Shown here piece after piece: positions 27,732 through 37,733 of a stretch of DNA of 37,733 nucleotides; positions within the stretch are counted from its first letter, which is position 1, and each line of letters starts with the position of its first letter. Origin of the DNA: Ascoidea tarda (nom. inval.) (lineage: Eukaryota; Ascomycota; Saccharomycetes; Ascoideales; Ascoideaceae); the NCBI GenBank assembly GCA_030560485.1, contig JAKTTS010000095.1, positions 1 to 37,733 on the forward strand, read 5' to 3'. The translations under genes were made by a program, and so were the position numbers. The notes beneath the pieces were generated by a model. The model saw only the letters and a list, made by a program, of their open reading frames with translations. It had not been told where the DNA came from and made no database searches.

Positions 27732-29411
27732 TCAAAGAAAACTTAACCCGATACCGTATTGTAAACCCTTGCGTATTGAATCAGATTGGTTTGCAGCTAG
27801 GGGCAAGACGAAATTTAGTTCTAGTCTAGCAGAAGGGTGTTTGAAAACTATACCAAAACCCGTTGAGACATTTGGTTGACGAATTAATTGGAGAAATTGG
27901 GTCGAATCTTTCGCAATGTTTTTAATTGAGATCAATTTTCCAAAATTTAAAAAAGTGTGAAATTTAAAGGATGAGTCTAAAGTTGGAGCAAATCTTGGTA
28001 TAGTTGTAAATAAACTTATGCCTGATGAATAGTAAAAATTGGCACCAATTCTATCAACGTTGAGGAAATCGACTGATGGAGAGTTGTTAATTGTGGGGCT
28101 GTTTGAATTGAATCTGGTTGATAAAGGTCCTACACCATTAAAATTAAAGCCTCTAATATCTGTGGGGCCACCAAGATTGAAATTATCCATTAAAAAGGGA
28201 TCGTGGTTGGAATTTAGATTGTGTAGATAACCCGATTTAAAATTGAAATTGAGGAATAAGTTTGAATTGAATTTATAGGCAAAATGGGTTTCAAACTGGT
28301 TTTTAATAAAGTGTGAGAAAAGTTTTGAGTTTTTTTGATATTTATTTGATAACAAGTTTCTTAAAAGATTGTTTGCAAATTCGAATTGATATTTGAAATA
28401 AAAACCATTTGCTGGTAAGATGAAATCATTTCTTTTATCGTAATTGATATTAAAGGCAATTGAAGATTTAAAATTGTCGCCAGAATGTTTGATTAAATAG
28501 TTTGAAGAGTTTAAGAAATTTTGAGATGTGTTTGATACGGAGATTGATCTTAACGAGTTTTCTATGGAGAATTCGAAATTAAGAGAATCTGAATGGTTGT
28601 AAAGAAATTTATTTGAAAAGCCCTTTAAAGATTGCAAATGATTTGAGCACCAGTCTATTGTTCTTTGATTGGAGAAAAAAAGGTTTTCTGATTTGAAATT
28701 GACTTTGTTTAAAATTGGGGTGTTAAAGTTAATTAGATAAGAAGATTTTGTTCTTGTGCCAGCTGTTGCATCAAAAGATAGGTTCTCACAGCCTTTAAAG
28801 ATGTTTTTGAATTGAAAATTAATGTAGCCATTACCTTCGCCATCACCTATAGTTGTGCCAGTTTTAGCAAAGAAGCGATTTGAGGGAACGATTTTAAATA
28901 CGGGCACTATATTTAAAGTGTCACTGGGGATATTGATATTAGTATTGGGGTTGCTAAGATTGTAGAATGGATTGTTAATTGAATTATCAATCGGATCAGC
29001 AGGAAGTGTCTCTAAATAACATTGGAATTCTTTTACAGCTTGAGAATTTATAAAATTAGTGTTGACTTTATCTAGATTTTGCAAGAAGGACTGCAAATTT
29101 TGATGAGAGAGATTGGTGTTGCCAGTGTTATTTTGTAGTATTGGCTTTAGTTGTTGGTTGATGAAGGAAGATCTAAATTGGTCATTTATGCCTAGTATTT
29201 GGATGTTTGCTATTTTGACTGGTTTGTTGCTATTTGATTGCAACAAATCCTCGACATATTTCTGTTGCTGGGTTTTCAATAAGAGTGATCTCTCGACTTG
29301 CAAGTTGATCAATTCTTTATCGCTGTTGAAAAGTTTCTTGCCTTTGATGCCAATTCCAGACTGAATTTTGCCAATGACAGAGTCCTCGTTGATATCCAAT
29401 GGTAAAGACAT
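27732..29411 (-). CDS. SAM50: Sam50, Omp85-family core of the mitochondrial SAM complex
   Basis: A 559-residue protein starting at the ATG at 29409-29411 (M-S-L-P-L-D). The frame continues upstream, but that part is GC-rich promoter-like DNA with no family resemblance. Sam50 is the beta-barrel that inserts other barrels (Tom40, porin) into the mitochondrial outer membrane. A POTRA-like domain spans about residues 55-170 (V-K-I-A-N-I-Q-I-L-G). The barrel runs from about 200 to the end, with the diagnostic G-G-P-T-D-I-R-G-F (loop L6 R-G-F/Y motif) at about 450-458 and the final strand ending Y-G-I-G-L-S-F-L, like other Omp85 barrels with a C-terminal aromatic. It is longer than S. cerevisiae Sam50 (484), with Asn-rich loops in POTRA and barrel. 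It is divergent from GLC7. Confidence 0.93.
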   Translation of the reverse strand: MSLPLDINEDSVIGKIQSGIGIKGKKLFNSDKELINLQVERSLLLKTQQQKYVEDLLQSNSNKPVKIANIQILGINDQFRSSFINQQLKPILQNNTGNTNLSHQNLQSFLQNLDKVNTNFINSQAVKEFQCYLETLPADPIDNSINNPFYNLSNPNTNINIPSDTLNIVPVFKIVPSNRFFAKTGTTIGDGEGNGYINFQFKNIFKGCENLSFDATAGTRTKSSYLINFNTPILNKVNFKSENLFFSNQRTIDWCSNHLQSLKGFSNKFLYNHSDSLNFEFSIENSLRSISVSNTSQNFLNSSNYLIKHSGDNFKSSIAFNINYDKRNDFILPANGFYFKYQFEFANNLLRNLLSNKYQKNSKLFSHFIKNQFETHFAYKFNSNLFLNFNFKSGYLHNLNSNHDPFLMDNFNLGGPTDIRGFNFNGVGPLSTRFNSNSPTINNSPSVDFLNVDRIGANFYYSSGISLFTTIPRFAPTLDSSFKFHTFLNFGKLISIKNIAKDSTQFLQLIRQPNVSTGFGIVFKHPSARLELNFVLPLAANQSDSIRKGLQYGIGLSFL

Positions 29412-30435
29412 GGCTCCAGGACAAAAGTAGGGCAAATTGCTTTGAATGAGTGCAAAATCCCAGTGGTGATTTGATCTTCCCTTTAACTTTATTTCACCCT
29501 GGAAATTGAAAAATTCTCCCAAAAGGCAAAAAAAAGAAAGAAAAAGCAAATAAAAAAAGAGAACCACTGCAACGGAATAACTACATTTGCTGCAATTATA
29601 CATACAAACACATGCATCAGCGGCTGGTAGCATATGCGTCTGCGCATACCGGATATAGAGATAATACCCGCACTTGCAGTCACGCGATCTGCTGCCGGTG
29701 ATCCCTGTGGAAACGGTATGGTTGCGGGGTGCGGGTGAGTGGCGGGCGCGGAGAAACAGCAGCACGCTCCAATCCAGCGGGCGGCTGGTCTCTGTGGCGG
29801 TGGTCAAGCAGCAAAAGCAGCAGAAGCAGCAGAAGCAGCAGAAGCAGCACGAGTCAGACTGGTGCTAGCATGCGAGGGACAAGGAGAATGAGGAGCGTGT
29901 GGTGCGTGAGAAGCGCGTAGTGGTGGTGCCGGGCGGCAGCGGGCGGAGAGCGGTGTTTCGGCCGTGCAGCGAAAAGAAACGAGAAAAGGTCAACGCAGCG
30001 AAAACCATCCCTTTTCCTCTACTCTTGTTATTTATTCGTGTGTCTTCGATTGGTACTTCTTCACCACATAGTTGGGCTTCATCTTCTTCTGTTTCGTCAC
30101 TTGGATTCGCACTTCTGCTTCCTTTCTCTGCTTCATTATTCACTGTCCACTGGTATCTCCTTTTCTGATTACTGTCTCTTTCTTCCTCCACCTCCCTAAA
30201 GCAAAAACAACCCAAATCAAAACAAAAGAAACAACAAAAGAAAATTTTACTGAAAACTTTTTATCCACAGTCTTATCATCCTCAAGATAATTCACAAGAT
30301 TTCTCGCAAAATTACTAATCATTTTTCTTTATCTTAACGTATCTCTGTTTTATTCTACTCCATTTCATCCATTTCATCTATTTTTCTCTATCTCAATTCC
30401 ATTCTCAATTTCATATTTACAATATTTATTTTAAA
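29412..30435. promoter_or_regulatory. Divergent promoter of SAM50 and GLC7
   Basis: These 1024 bp separate divergent start codons. A GC-rich block (about 29640-29960) holds CGGGTG and ACCCGC words, a CAG/AAG repeat (29811-29851), and GCGG stretches. The GLC7 side (30000-30435) is pyrimidine-rich, like a leader, with an ATTGG (CCAAT) at 30049-30053. Short frames on both strands read as repeats (Ser/Arg or Gln/Lys) and are not credible genes. Confidence 0.6.
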
Positions 30436-31601
30436 ATGGCTGATCAACAGGAACCTGATGTTGATTCTATCGTTGATAGATTGCTAGAAGTTAGAGGCTC
30501 AAGGCCTGGTAAGCAAGTTAATTTGGCTGAAGAAGAAATCAGATATCTTTGTACAAAAGCAAGGGAAATCTTCATTCAACAGCCAATTTTGCTAGAACTA
30601 GAAGCTCCAATTAAAGTATGTATCTCCTTTTATTCTTTTACTATATTTCTATGCCATTTATATCACCATAAATTTATTTCACTGCTTTTGTTTCACCATG
30701 CAATGTATTTTACGATGCATTTTTAGTTGTTCCTCTTTATTCTTACCCGCTACATTTTGCCGCCGATATACTAACATCTCTCTTTCTCCTTAAGATTTGT
30801 GGTGACATCCATGGCCAATATTACGATCTCTTGCGGCTATTCGAATATGGTGGCTTCCCTCCTGAAGCAAACTACTTGTTCCTTGGTGATTACGTTGACA
30901 GAGGCAAACAGTCTTTAGAAACAATCTGTCTCTTGCTCGCCTACAAAATCAAATACCCCGAAAACTTCTTTATCCTCAGAGGTAACCACGAATGTGCTTC
31001 AATCAACAGAATTTACGGTTTTTACGATGAATGTAAAAGAAGATACAACATTAAACTTTGGAAAACCTTTACCGATTGCTTCAATTGTTTACCCATAGCC
31101 GCAATTATAGATGAAAAAATCTTCACCATGCATGGTGGTCTATCCCCAGATTTGAACTCAATGGAACAAATTAGAAGAGTCATGAGACCAACTGATATCC
31201 CTGATGTAGGTCTCTTATGTGATTTATTATGGTCTGACCCCGATAAGGATATTTCTGGCTGGAGTGAAAACGATAGAGGTGTTTCCTTCACTTTTGGCCC
31301 AGATGTCGTATCAAGATTCCTACAAAGACAAGACATGGACTTGATTTGCAGAGCCCATCAAGTCGTTGAAGATGGTTACGAATTCTTTGCTAAAAGACAA
31401 TTGGTCACTCTATTCAGTGCTCCCAATTATTGTGGCGAATTTGATAACGCTGGTGCAATGATGTCTGTTGACGAAAGTCTTTTATGCTCTTTCCAAATCT
31501 TAAAACCTGCTGAAAAAAAACCCCAATACACTTATAACAAAATGACTGACTCAAATAGATCTTTCACTCCTCCAAGAAAAAATAAAAAAGGTATGAAATA
31601 A
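30436..31601 (+). CDS. GLC7: Protein phosphatase 1 catalytic subunit, one intron
   Basis: A two-exon gene: 30436-30615 (60 codons, ending E-A-P-I-K) and 30795-31601 (starting I-C-G-D-I-H-G-Q). The product is 328 residues. PP1 signatures are complete: G-D-I-H-G-Q, G-D-Y-V-D-R-G, L-R-G-N-H-E, and S-A-P-N-Y-C-G, with metal and catalytic residues in place. The sequence is almost identical to S. cerevisiae Glc7 through the core. Glc7 acts with many regulators in glycogen metabolism, glucose repression (Snf1 dephosphorylation through Reg1), mitosis and mRNA processing. The C-terminal tail after K-P-A-E-K-K differs and is about 16 residues longer overall than the S. cerevisiae protein (312). It includes T-P-P-R-K, a Thr-Pro typical of PP1 tails phosphorylated by CDK. 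The intron lies at essentially the same codon as in S. cerevisiae GLC7, as I recall it. Confidence 0.97.
30616..30794 (+). other. GLC7 intron
   Basis: A 179-nt intron with donor GTATGT at 30616-30621, a perfect TACTAAC branch site at 30769-30775, and acceptor AAG at 30792-30794, 20 nt after the branch A. Removing it joins Lys60 (AAA) to ATT-TGT and restores the highly conserved I-K-I-C-G-D-I-H-G segment. An AAG acceptor is less usual than TAG or CAG. Confidence 0.95.
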
Positions 31602-32917
31602 TTTCTTCTCTTCTGCTTTATCCTCTTTTCTTTATTTCTCTCATCATTTTATCATCATATTAATTTTAAATATTTAAATATTAAATTAATCAATTGTATT
31701 TAAATAATCTAATAATCTAATAATTTAATAAATTAAAACTTAAAAATTATCAATTACCTCAAAATGAAAAAAAAAAGACAACCAATCAAAGAAAATTATA
31801 AAAAAAAACATACAAGAAAATCATAAAACCATATAAATAATTAATAATTAATAATTAATAATTAATAGTCATAAATTTCAGTCATTCAATCCTATCCAAC
31901 ATCTCCCAGTTTCACTTGAGCTTATTAAATCTATTTTCAATTATTTACTATTATTTAATATCATCATCAATATCTTTCTCAATATTACAACTTAAAGCTT
32001 AAACTCAATATAAAGTCAAAATCAAAGCTAATTAAAAATTAAAAAATTAAAAAATTAAAATTAAAAAAATTAAAATTAAAACTAAAAATTAAAACCAAAT
32101 TCAAATTCAAAAATATCCTTCAATGAATTTCCTTTTCAATAGATTTATACTTCATTTTATATTTATATTTATATTTATAGTATTGGTATTGGTATTGGTA
32201 TTGGCATTGGTACTTCCTTTATTTTTTTCCATTTAATTACACAAATACCAAATCTTCAAATTTGGTTTGTTTATCATATGTTTGTTTACTATCATAACCT
32301 ATTATATTTCACAGAAGATATCCAATTTCTTTTGAAATAGATCATAAATGAGTGCAAATTTATTTTCATCTTTCAATTGAGTTCATTTTTTTATTTTCCC
32401 AAGTGATTATTCGGTTTTTAAAATAATATCGTTATTTTTGTTTTGAATGAATTTTTTTTTTTATTTTTTTTTTGAAATTTTTACCTTTGTTTTCTCTTTG
32501 ATTATTTTGTTTAAATCACATCTTTTCTATTTATTTTCTCTTTAAACATGATATTGGTTTAGTTTCACTTCTTCTTTATTTTACTTTTACTTTACTTGAG
32601 TCATTTTTTTCTTTTCAACCAATTTGTTTTTACATAATTGTGGATCATGTATTTTTTTTCATTACTTCGTTATTCTGATTTTTTGAATTGAGTTGAATGT
32701 GTTTTTATTTTTACTTTAAATTTTTAGTTTATTTACTTATTTCTACTTTAATTTTGTTTTACTTTATCTATTGTTTGTGTTTTCTAATAAATTCAATTGT
32801 CAAACTGTATCAGATGTAAATGCTTATCTTTATTTTTCTTGTCGTTATCTCTTTTTTTTAAATAAGGATTTGCATTGTAGATCAAAGATAAGAAATTATT
32901 GGTAATCTAATAATTAT
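31602..32917. other. Gene-free AT-rich spacer downstream of GLC7
   Basis: No gene is visible. The spacer holds AATTAATAATTAAT repeats (about 31838-31866), an AAATTAAAAATTAAA block (about 32033-32095), and the microsatellites TTTATA and TATTGG (32155-32211). It ends at the RPS27 promoter sites. Confidence 0.6.
32155..32211. repeat. Tandem TTTATA and TATTGG hexamers
   Basis: About four copies of TTTATA/ATTTAT are followed directly by about five copies of the hexamer TATTGG, the last ones degenerate (GCATTGG). Simple-sequence DNA in the spacer between GLC7 and RPS27. Confidence 0.8.
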
Positions 32918-33103
32918 AGCCCTACTTCTATATAGCCCTATATATAATGATGTGATAGTCACATGCATGTTGTTGCTTTAGGCAGAATGACTGCTTTTGC
33001 TTCTGAAAATCTCGAAAGATCACTTTTACGAAAATATGTCTATTATCTCCAAAACCGCCAAAATCATAGAAAGGTTTTGTCTAAATTATTCCAAAGTCAC
33101 ATG
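32918..33103 (+). promoter_or_regulatory. RPS27 promoter with Tbf1-like and Cbf1-like sites
   Basis: AGCCCTA occurs at 32918-32924 and 32934-32940, close to the Tbf1 core (A-R-CCCTAA). GTCACATG, a full RTCACRTG Cbf1 site, occurs at 32958-32965 and 33096-33103. The ATG of RPS27 is at 33233. In Candida albicans and other non-Saccharomycetaceae yeasts, Tbf1 and Cbf1 drive ribosomal protein genes, whereas S. cerevisiae uses Rap1. The combination and position fit that older arrangement. Binding itself is inferred. Confidence 0.65.
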
Positions 33104-33232
33104 TCTTTTCATGCTCAGTTTTCGCTTTTTTCTGTAGCCAAAAAATTTTGTTGTGAGATTGTAATTCTTATCCTTTTGTTTGTCTTAACGATTGTTATAA
33201 CTTGAACAAGCTAAATATTAATATTCTACAAA

Positions 33233-34198
33233 ATGGTATGCAACTTATTCTGAATTTACAATCAAGTAGTATTAAATTATAATTATTGTTTATTTTGGGC
33301 ATTATGATCGAATTTCTGATTGAAATTGATGGGAAACTAAATTAATTGATAAGAAAAAACAACAAGTTTTAAAATACCAATATTAAAATTTCAATTAAAA
33401 TTGACTGAAATGATTTACTTTGAATGATTTTTTTAAATTTCAAAGACTAGTATTGAAACGTTATTGATTAATATAATAAAATACATTATTGGGAAATACC
33501 GTATTACAAGACAATGAAAAGAATTGAATGAATTTTGATTAAAAAATATAAAAAGAGTTTATTTTTAAAATGGTAAAACGTTGAAATAAAAAAAACAAAT
33601 GCTTTTCTTTTAAAAAAAACGTAATTTAAGATTTTATTATAAATTCTCAAACCAAAAAAATTGATTTGGCAAGATAATTGGTAGATTTTAAATGTCAATT
33701 TAACTATTATTTTTATTTTTTAATTTTAGTTTTATTATATCATATTGGAGAAATAAAACAAATATTACAATTTCATCATTTGAAATTTAATGTTAAATTA
33801 TAATTTGATATTACAAGATTGTCAGAAAGGATTTAGAAAATAGTAAAAGATACATGATAAATTTATGATGGATTTCTTTTTGGTTCTGCTGACAAAAATA
33901 ATTAAAAATGGAGATCAAATACTAACCAAGTAAATTAATAAAATTATAATAGGTTTTAGTTGTTGATTTATTGCACCCATCCCCAGCTGCTGAAGCTAGA
34001 AAGCACAAATTAAAGACATTAGTTCAAGCTCCTCGTTCATATTTCATGGATGTTAAGTGTCCAGGATGTTTAAATATTACAACAGTTTTCTCACACGCTC
34101 AAACACCAGTTGCCTGTGAAGCTTGCACAACTGTTTTATGCCAACCAACTGGTGGTAAAGCAAGATTAACTGAAGGTTGTTCATTCAGAAAGAAATAA
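33233..34198 (+). CDS. RPS27: Ribosomal protein eS27 (40S), intron directly after the ATG
   Basis: Exon 1 is just ATG (33233-33235). Exon 2 runs 33953-34198 and starts GTT-TTA-GTT. The product is 82 residues ([12 protein letters not shown]...), the family's usual length, and nearly identical to S. cerevisiae Rps27 in its first 60 residues. The four zinc cysteines are present as C-P-G-C (37, 40) and C-E-A-C (about 56, 59), so the C4 zinc ribbon is intact. It ends S-F-R-K-K. The protein sits on the 40S solvent side and is needed for rRNA processing. Reading the open frame alone would start at a TTG at 33971 and lose the first seven residues; splicing restores them. S. cerevisiae RPS27 genes are also interrupted right at the start codon, as I recall. 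The promoter to the left fits a ribosomal protein gene. Confidence 0.95.
33236..33952 (+). other. RPS27 intron
   Basis: A 717-nt AT-rich intron. The donor is GTATGC at 33236-33241 (one base off GTATGT), the branch site is a perfect TACTAAC at 33920-33926, and the acceptor is TAG at 33950-33952, 28 nt after the branch A. Long introns near the ATG are typical of yeast ribosomal protein genes. I see no snoRNA boxes or gene inside it. Confidence 0.92.
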
Positions 34199-34730
34199 AT
34201 GAATTGTTTGAAGATTTAATTTTGTGTATTATTATTATTATTAATTTTTAATTTTTAGTATTAACAATATTTATTATTTAGATTGTTATAAAGTGCATTT
34301 TATTATATTTTGTGAAATGCTTTTATAATAATATAATGCATGTTGTATCTTTTTTTTTAAATGATAATTTATATTAGGAATTATAAAATTTATATTAAAG
34401 ATTGTAAGCTTACGATAAGAAATTTTTTTGTTTTTATTTTTATTTATTAATTTTTATTTTTTATTTGTTTTGATAAAAGATTCCCGAATAATGAAATTAC
34501 ACAGATAGAATTGATTCTTATAAAAATAAAAGAGAGATAAAAAGATAAAATAAAAAAAAAATAAACATGAAAAAAAAATACAGAGATAAGAAAAGAGTAA
34601 TATGACAAGAGATTAAGATAAAATAAGATAAAATAGATGCCTTAGACTATGAACTGATTATATTATTATTTTTCTTCTATTATGATTATTATGATTATAA
34701 CTTAATGAATTTGATTAAATTCGTTATAAT
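34199..34730. other. Convergent AT-rich spacer between RPS27 and EMP24
   Basis: This 532-bp spacer lies between two 3' ends. It is nearly all A and T, with TTATTA repeats, A runs and GATAAAAT words near 34600. I see no gene or clear site in it; it probably holds the two polyadenylation regions. Confidence 0.6.
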
Positions 34731-35336
34731 TTAGACAACTGATTTCACCTCAAAGAATCTTTTCAAATAATAAACTTGGAAAAGAGAATTTATTCCAACA
34801 ACAAGCAATTGGAAGACAGACCACCATTTGACTCTTGAATTGGTTGATTCAGCAGTATTTCTATGGGTTCTTTCTCTGACAACAATGTAGCCTTGTTGGT
34901 TTTTAACTTCTCTTGTTAATTGAGCCAATTTTTTGACTGCAGCATCCAAATTGTCGGCGTTGGGGTCGTTAACATCAATATAAATCACACCATGGATATT
35001 GAAGGAGACATCCTTTGTAGAGATACTCTGGCCTTCGTTGGAGAAACAGTAGCCAAACTTTCCATTAGTGGAAGCAATGATACTTTCGTCACCATGAGAA
35101 ACGTCCTTTTTGGTGACTAAAATCTTGTTGTTGGGGTCATGGATCCAAAAATCGCAGCTCAACTGCTCTGTAGCTTTGGCGTCTCTATTGCCAACCTGGA
35201 AACTGACAGCTAGCTCGTCGTTCTGCTTCAACTTCTCAAAGAAACACTGCTTGCCATTTGGCGGTAATAGAATGTTGTGGGCCTCGATCACAAAGGCAGC
35301 AAGAAAGAGCCATATAAGCTGGATGATATAACGCAT
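34731..35336 (-). CDS. EMP24: Emp24, p24-family COPII cargo receptor
   Basis: A 201-residue p24 protein from the ATG at 35334-35336. The open frame extends upstream, but that part is Arg-rich noise from a pyrimidine-rich leader. A signal peptide occupies about residues 1-19 (cleaved near A-H-N). The GOLD domain follows, with the paired cysteines R/Q-C-F-F-E and Y-C-F-S-N. Then come D-V-S-F-N-I-H-G-V-I-Y-I-D, the coiled-coil stem (L-T-R-E-V-K, Y-I-V-V-R-E-R-T-H-R-N-T-A-E-S-T-N), one membrane helix, and a short tail Y-L-K-R-F-F-E-V-K-S-V-V. The F-F motif binds COPII. The match to S. cerevisiae Emp24 runs along the whole length. It cycles between ER and Golgi and helps export GPI-anchored proteins. 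NPR3 ends 267 bp upstream on the same strand. Confidence 0.95.
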   Translation of the reverse strand: MRYIIQLIWLFLAAFVIEAHNILLPPNGKQCFFEKLKQNDELAVSFQVGNRDAKATEQLSCDFWIHDPNNKILVTKKDVSHGDESIIASTNGKFGYCFSNEGQSISTKDVSFNIHGVIYIDVNDPNADNLDAAVKKLAQLTREVKNQQGYIVVRERTHRNTAESTNSRVKWWSVFQLLVVGINSLFQVYYLKRFFEVKSVV

Positions 35337-35603
35337 GTTGAATTGTAGCTGGGTGAGGTGGAGAGAACAAAGTGTTGGAGTTGTGCTTCTTCCTCTTCTT
35401 CCTCTTCTTCTTCTCCTTCCTCTGATCTGATCCACGCTTTTTACACGTAGCCACTCAGCGCACCCACACCGCTGGCTCCGGCCCGACGCTGCATATGCCC
35501 GAGGCAGAACGCGCTTTGATTGGCTGACTGTGGCTATTCACTATATTCGTTATATACATTTTACTACGAGGTTCTATATGCGATGTGTGCTTGAAGTCTT
35601 GCT
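35337..35603 (-). promoter_or_regulatory. EMP24 promoter, GC-richer
   Basis: This spacer between the NPR3 stop and the EMP24 ATG has a pyrimidine-rich leader (35380-35425), an ACACGTA word near 35440, and GC-rich DNA to about 35530. A CCAAT box (ATTGG on plus) lies at 35519-35523. It matches the GC-island promoter style of SKP1 and SWI6. Confidence 0.5.
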
Positions 35604-37678
35604 TTACCAGTGCCTCGTTATCACTATATTCTCTCCCAACACCTCCATCAACCTGTTGATGTCCTTCGACCGGATGTTTTCTCGGATTGAGATCAACTCC
35701 AACGGATTGATCCCGTTGAGATACTTCAATATCTTTCGCAAGACCTTTTGGCTCTCGTTGCTGGGCCCTGTCGACCTGAACTTTACCTCCACGAGCTTCA
35801 TTAGCCATTTCTTCTCCAATAGCGTTGGCTTGTCTGGCTCTAAGATTATTGACGACTGCTCGTCCAACAAGTTGAACGTCTTGTTGAAGACAGACGACGA
35901 CTCAAAGGGATTCTCCTCCATGATCTTTAACCCACTTCGATTGAGATTGTTGCTGTTGGTCACCAAGCTCAAATTGCTAGTACTGTTGATCTTGGTACTA
36001 TTGTCTGTATTTGCCAGGTTAATATTGATACCACTTCCACGCCTAGCAAGAGTGCTATTGCTACTGTTCTCACTTTTACCACTAGTCATTTTTCTCAAAA
36101 TGTTAACCTCATCATTGGACGATCCGGGTTGACTGATTGTAGATAATGATCTTTGTTTATGGATTGGTTGATAACTGTTGAATTTACTTATCAAATTAGA
36201 ACTCGAATCACTGTTCAACATCAGTTTATTTCTTCTATGAATCACCCCATTGTTATTACCATTAACCCCATTGAAATGATTATTAGGATGAATATTGTTA
36301 TTATCATTATTATTGTTATTATTATAATTGGAACCATTGGCATTATCAGTCGTATTACCCTCATTTTTGTCTTCATTACCATTATCTTTCTTTGAAACAT
36401 TTTTATTCAGTTTGTTTGTATTATTCTCCATTTTATCACTCAATTTCTTATTCAAAATATTCCCATTTTCATTCACACGCACCATAGAGTTTTTTTTGAC
36501 TTTTCTTTGAAAATTTAGCTCTTTCTCTTCTTCAACCAATGTTTTAATCTTTGGCGTAATTTTAATCCTGGCAAATGTTAGTAATTGCGTTATAATTCCT
36601 CTCTTAATTAGCCATGCCAACACATCAACTATCATCTCCTTCTTAATGTTAATCTTATTTTGAATGTTGATTTTATTATCCTCGTCAATCTTCTGTGCCA
36701 ACTTGGAATACGATATTGGCTCATTGAAAAATTCTAAAACATTATTAAACTCCCCATTTCCAATCCGTAAGTCTGGAAATTCTTTTTTAAATTCTTCGCC
36801 ATATCTATAGTTATTAGACTTAACTAACTCAATTCGAAATATATTAGATATAATAAATTCACTATTTTTATGTAATGGCAACATAATCTTAGCCTTTCTC
36901 CAAAATATCAAATGATATGCAATATTTTCACATTTCAAAACTGATAAATTACAATCATTTGCAATTTTGTTTAAATTTTTTGTTGCTGAAATATTCGTTA
37001 TGAAATTTTTATGATATTTCAATTCTTTTATAATATTTTCTTTAGAATCTAATAAAATTAATGCAAAATACCTCAACTGAGAATTTTTCAATAAATTAAC
37101 CTTCTCAATGTACGAATCCTCATCTAAATTTAATTCTTCATTATACACATTTCCTGAAATTGTTGGTTTAAAAATTGGACTCCTAGTAATTGAGGTTCGA
37201 TTTTCATTGGTTTTTATTGTCAGCTGTAATGATCTCGTATCATCAAAATACATTCCATTAGAATTCAAATTCATATTTGTCTTTGAATCTCTTCTTGATG
37301 TTAACCTTTTACTATTACCATTATTACTATTACTATTATTATTACTATTATTATTATTATTATTATTGTTATTATTATTATTGTTACTTGAATTAAATGA
37401 TAAGTTCTGAGATTGAAGTAAGTAATTGACATTAATTGATGATAAAAATGATTCCGGTATAATTTCTGTTTTATTTTTAGGCAAATGTCGTAAGTTTGTG
37501 TTAATTGGAATCTGTAAAAAATAAGGCTGTCTGTTCTCTCTTAATCGTAATTCTGCAATTTCATTTTTGGATACTTGAATAAAACAATCTTGAATCGCTT
37601 TGGCTAATAATGATTTATCAAAGCATTCTTTATAATAATTTTCAATTGTAAATGATTTTCTATTAAAACCCGTAATAC

Positions 37679-37733
<55 letters not shown>
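35604..37733 (-). CDS. NPR3: Npr3, GATOR1/SEACIT subunit, N terminus beyond the window
   Basis: The frame is open from the right edge to 35604, giving about 709 residues; the start codon is not in the window. Npr3, with Npr2 and Iml1, forms SEACIT (GATOR1), which inhibits TORC1 at the vacuole when nitrogen is low. Family marks: F-L-Q-I-P-I-N-T-N-L-R-H-L-P near the edge; S-V-L-K-C-E-N-I-A-Y-H-L-I-F-W-R-K-A-K-I-M-L-P-L-H in the middle; W-L-I-K-R-G-I-I-T-Q-L-L-T-F-A-R-I-K-I; and at the end K-Y-L-N-G followed by N-P-L-E-L-I-S-I-R-E-N and a terminal T-R-H-W, as in other Npr3 proteins. Asn tracts coded by AAT repeats lie at the right edge, at about 37317-37383, and at about 36290-36335. An R-R-G-S motif might be a kinase site. 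EMP24 follows on the same strand. Confidence 0.88.
37679..37733. repeat. ATT/AAT trinucleotide run at the right edge
   Basis: At least 17 ATT triplets run to the window edge and read as an Asn tract in NPR3 on the minus strand. A similar tract lies at about 37317-37383. The true length cannot be seen because the window ends inside it. Confidence 0.9.

Noticed and set aside
29412-29807. N-terminal extension of SAM50
   Set aside because: The extra residues read through GC-rich promoter DNA and A/T runs and match nothing. M-S-L-P-L-D at 29411 gives the normal family start.
32958-33103. The two RTCACRTG sites as centromere CDEI elements
   Set aside because: No CDEII or CDEIII follows. Their place ahead of RPS27 with Tbf1-like words fits Cbf1 promoter sites better.

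Overview
The window is chromosomal DNA from a budding yeast (Saccharomycotina). It is very AT-rich. The evidence is compact intron-poor genes, spliceosomal introns with GTATG donors and perfect TACTAAC branch points, and a set of recognisable yeast proteins: Skp1, Cdc43, Sak1, Swi6, Srp102, Vfa1, Sam50, Glc7, Rps27, Emp24 and Npr3. The proteins carry long Asn/Asp/Ser tracts coded by AAT and GAT repeats. One CTG codon in SKP1 falls at a conserved hydrophobic position, which favours the standard genetic code. The RPS27 promoter has Tbf1-like and Cbf1-like sites rather than Rap1 sites, which suggests a lineage outside the Saccharomycetaceae. I cannot name the species.

Layout. 1-3.5 kb: a partial Bud3-like Rho-GEF gene (-) with an apparent frameshift, divergent from SKP1 (+), which converges on CDC43 (-). 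3.5-16.6 kb: about 13 kb with only three small genes. Two of these (6858-7490 + and 9643-10161 -) are divergent members of one family of single-pass membrane proteins with a shared C-terminal cysteine module. The first is interrupted by one in-frame stop. The third (13352-13816 +) is a small CxxC-rich protein. The space between them is AT-rich, interrupted by GC-richer islands that look like this genome's promoters. 16.6-27.5 kb: SAK1 (-) and SWI6 (+) share a very GC-rich divergent promoter, followed by SRP102 (+) and VFA1 (-), whose stop codons lie 11 bp apart. 27.7-31.6 kb: SAM50 (-) and GLC7 (+, one intron) are divergent. 33.2-37.7 kb: RPS27 (+, exon 1 is only the ATG), then EMP24 (-) and NPR3 (-, runs off the right edge).

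The genes do not form one pathway. Most are single-copy housekeeping or signalling genes: ubiquitin ligase core, prenylation, Snf1 activation, G1/S transcription, ER targeting, ESCRT, mitochondrial outer-membrane biogenesis, PP1 phosphatase, ribosome, COPII cargo and TORC1 control. Sak1 and Glc7 act in opposite directions on Snf1 in known yeasts, but their proximity here proves nothing.

The best candidate for something undescribed is the paired cysteine-module family in the gene-poor region. Next are the apparent frameshift in the Bud3-like gene and the architecture of several promoters.
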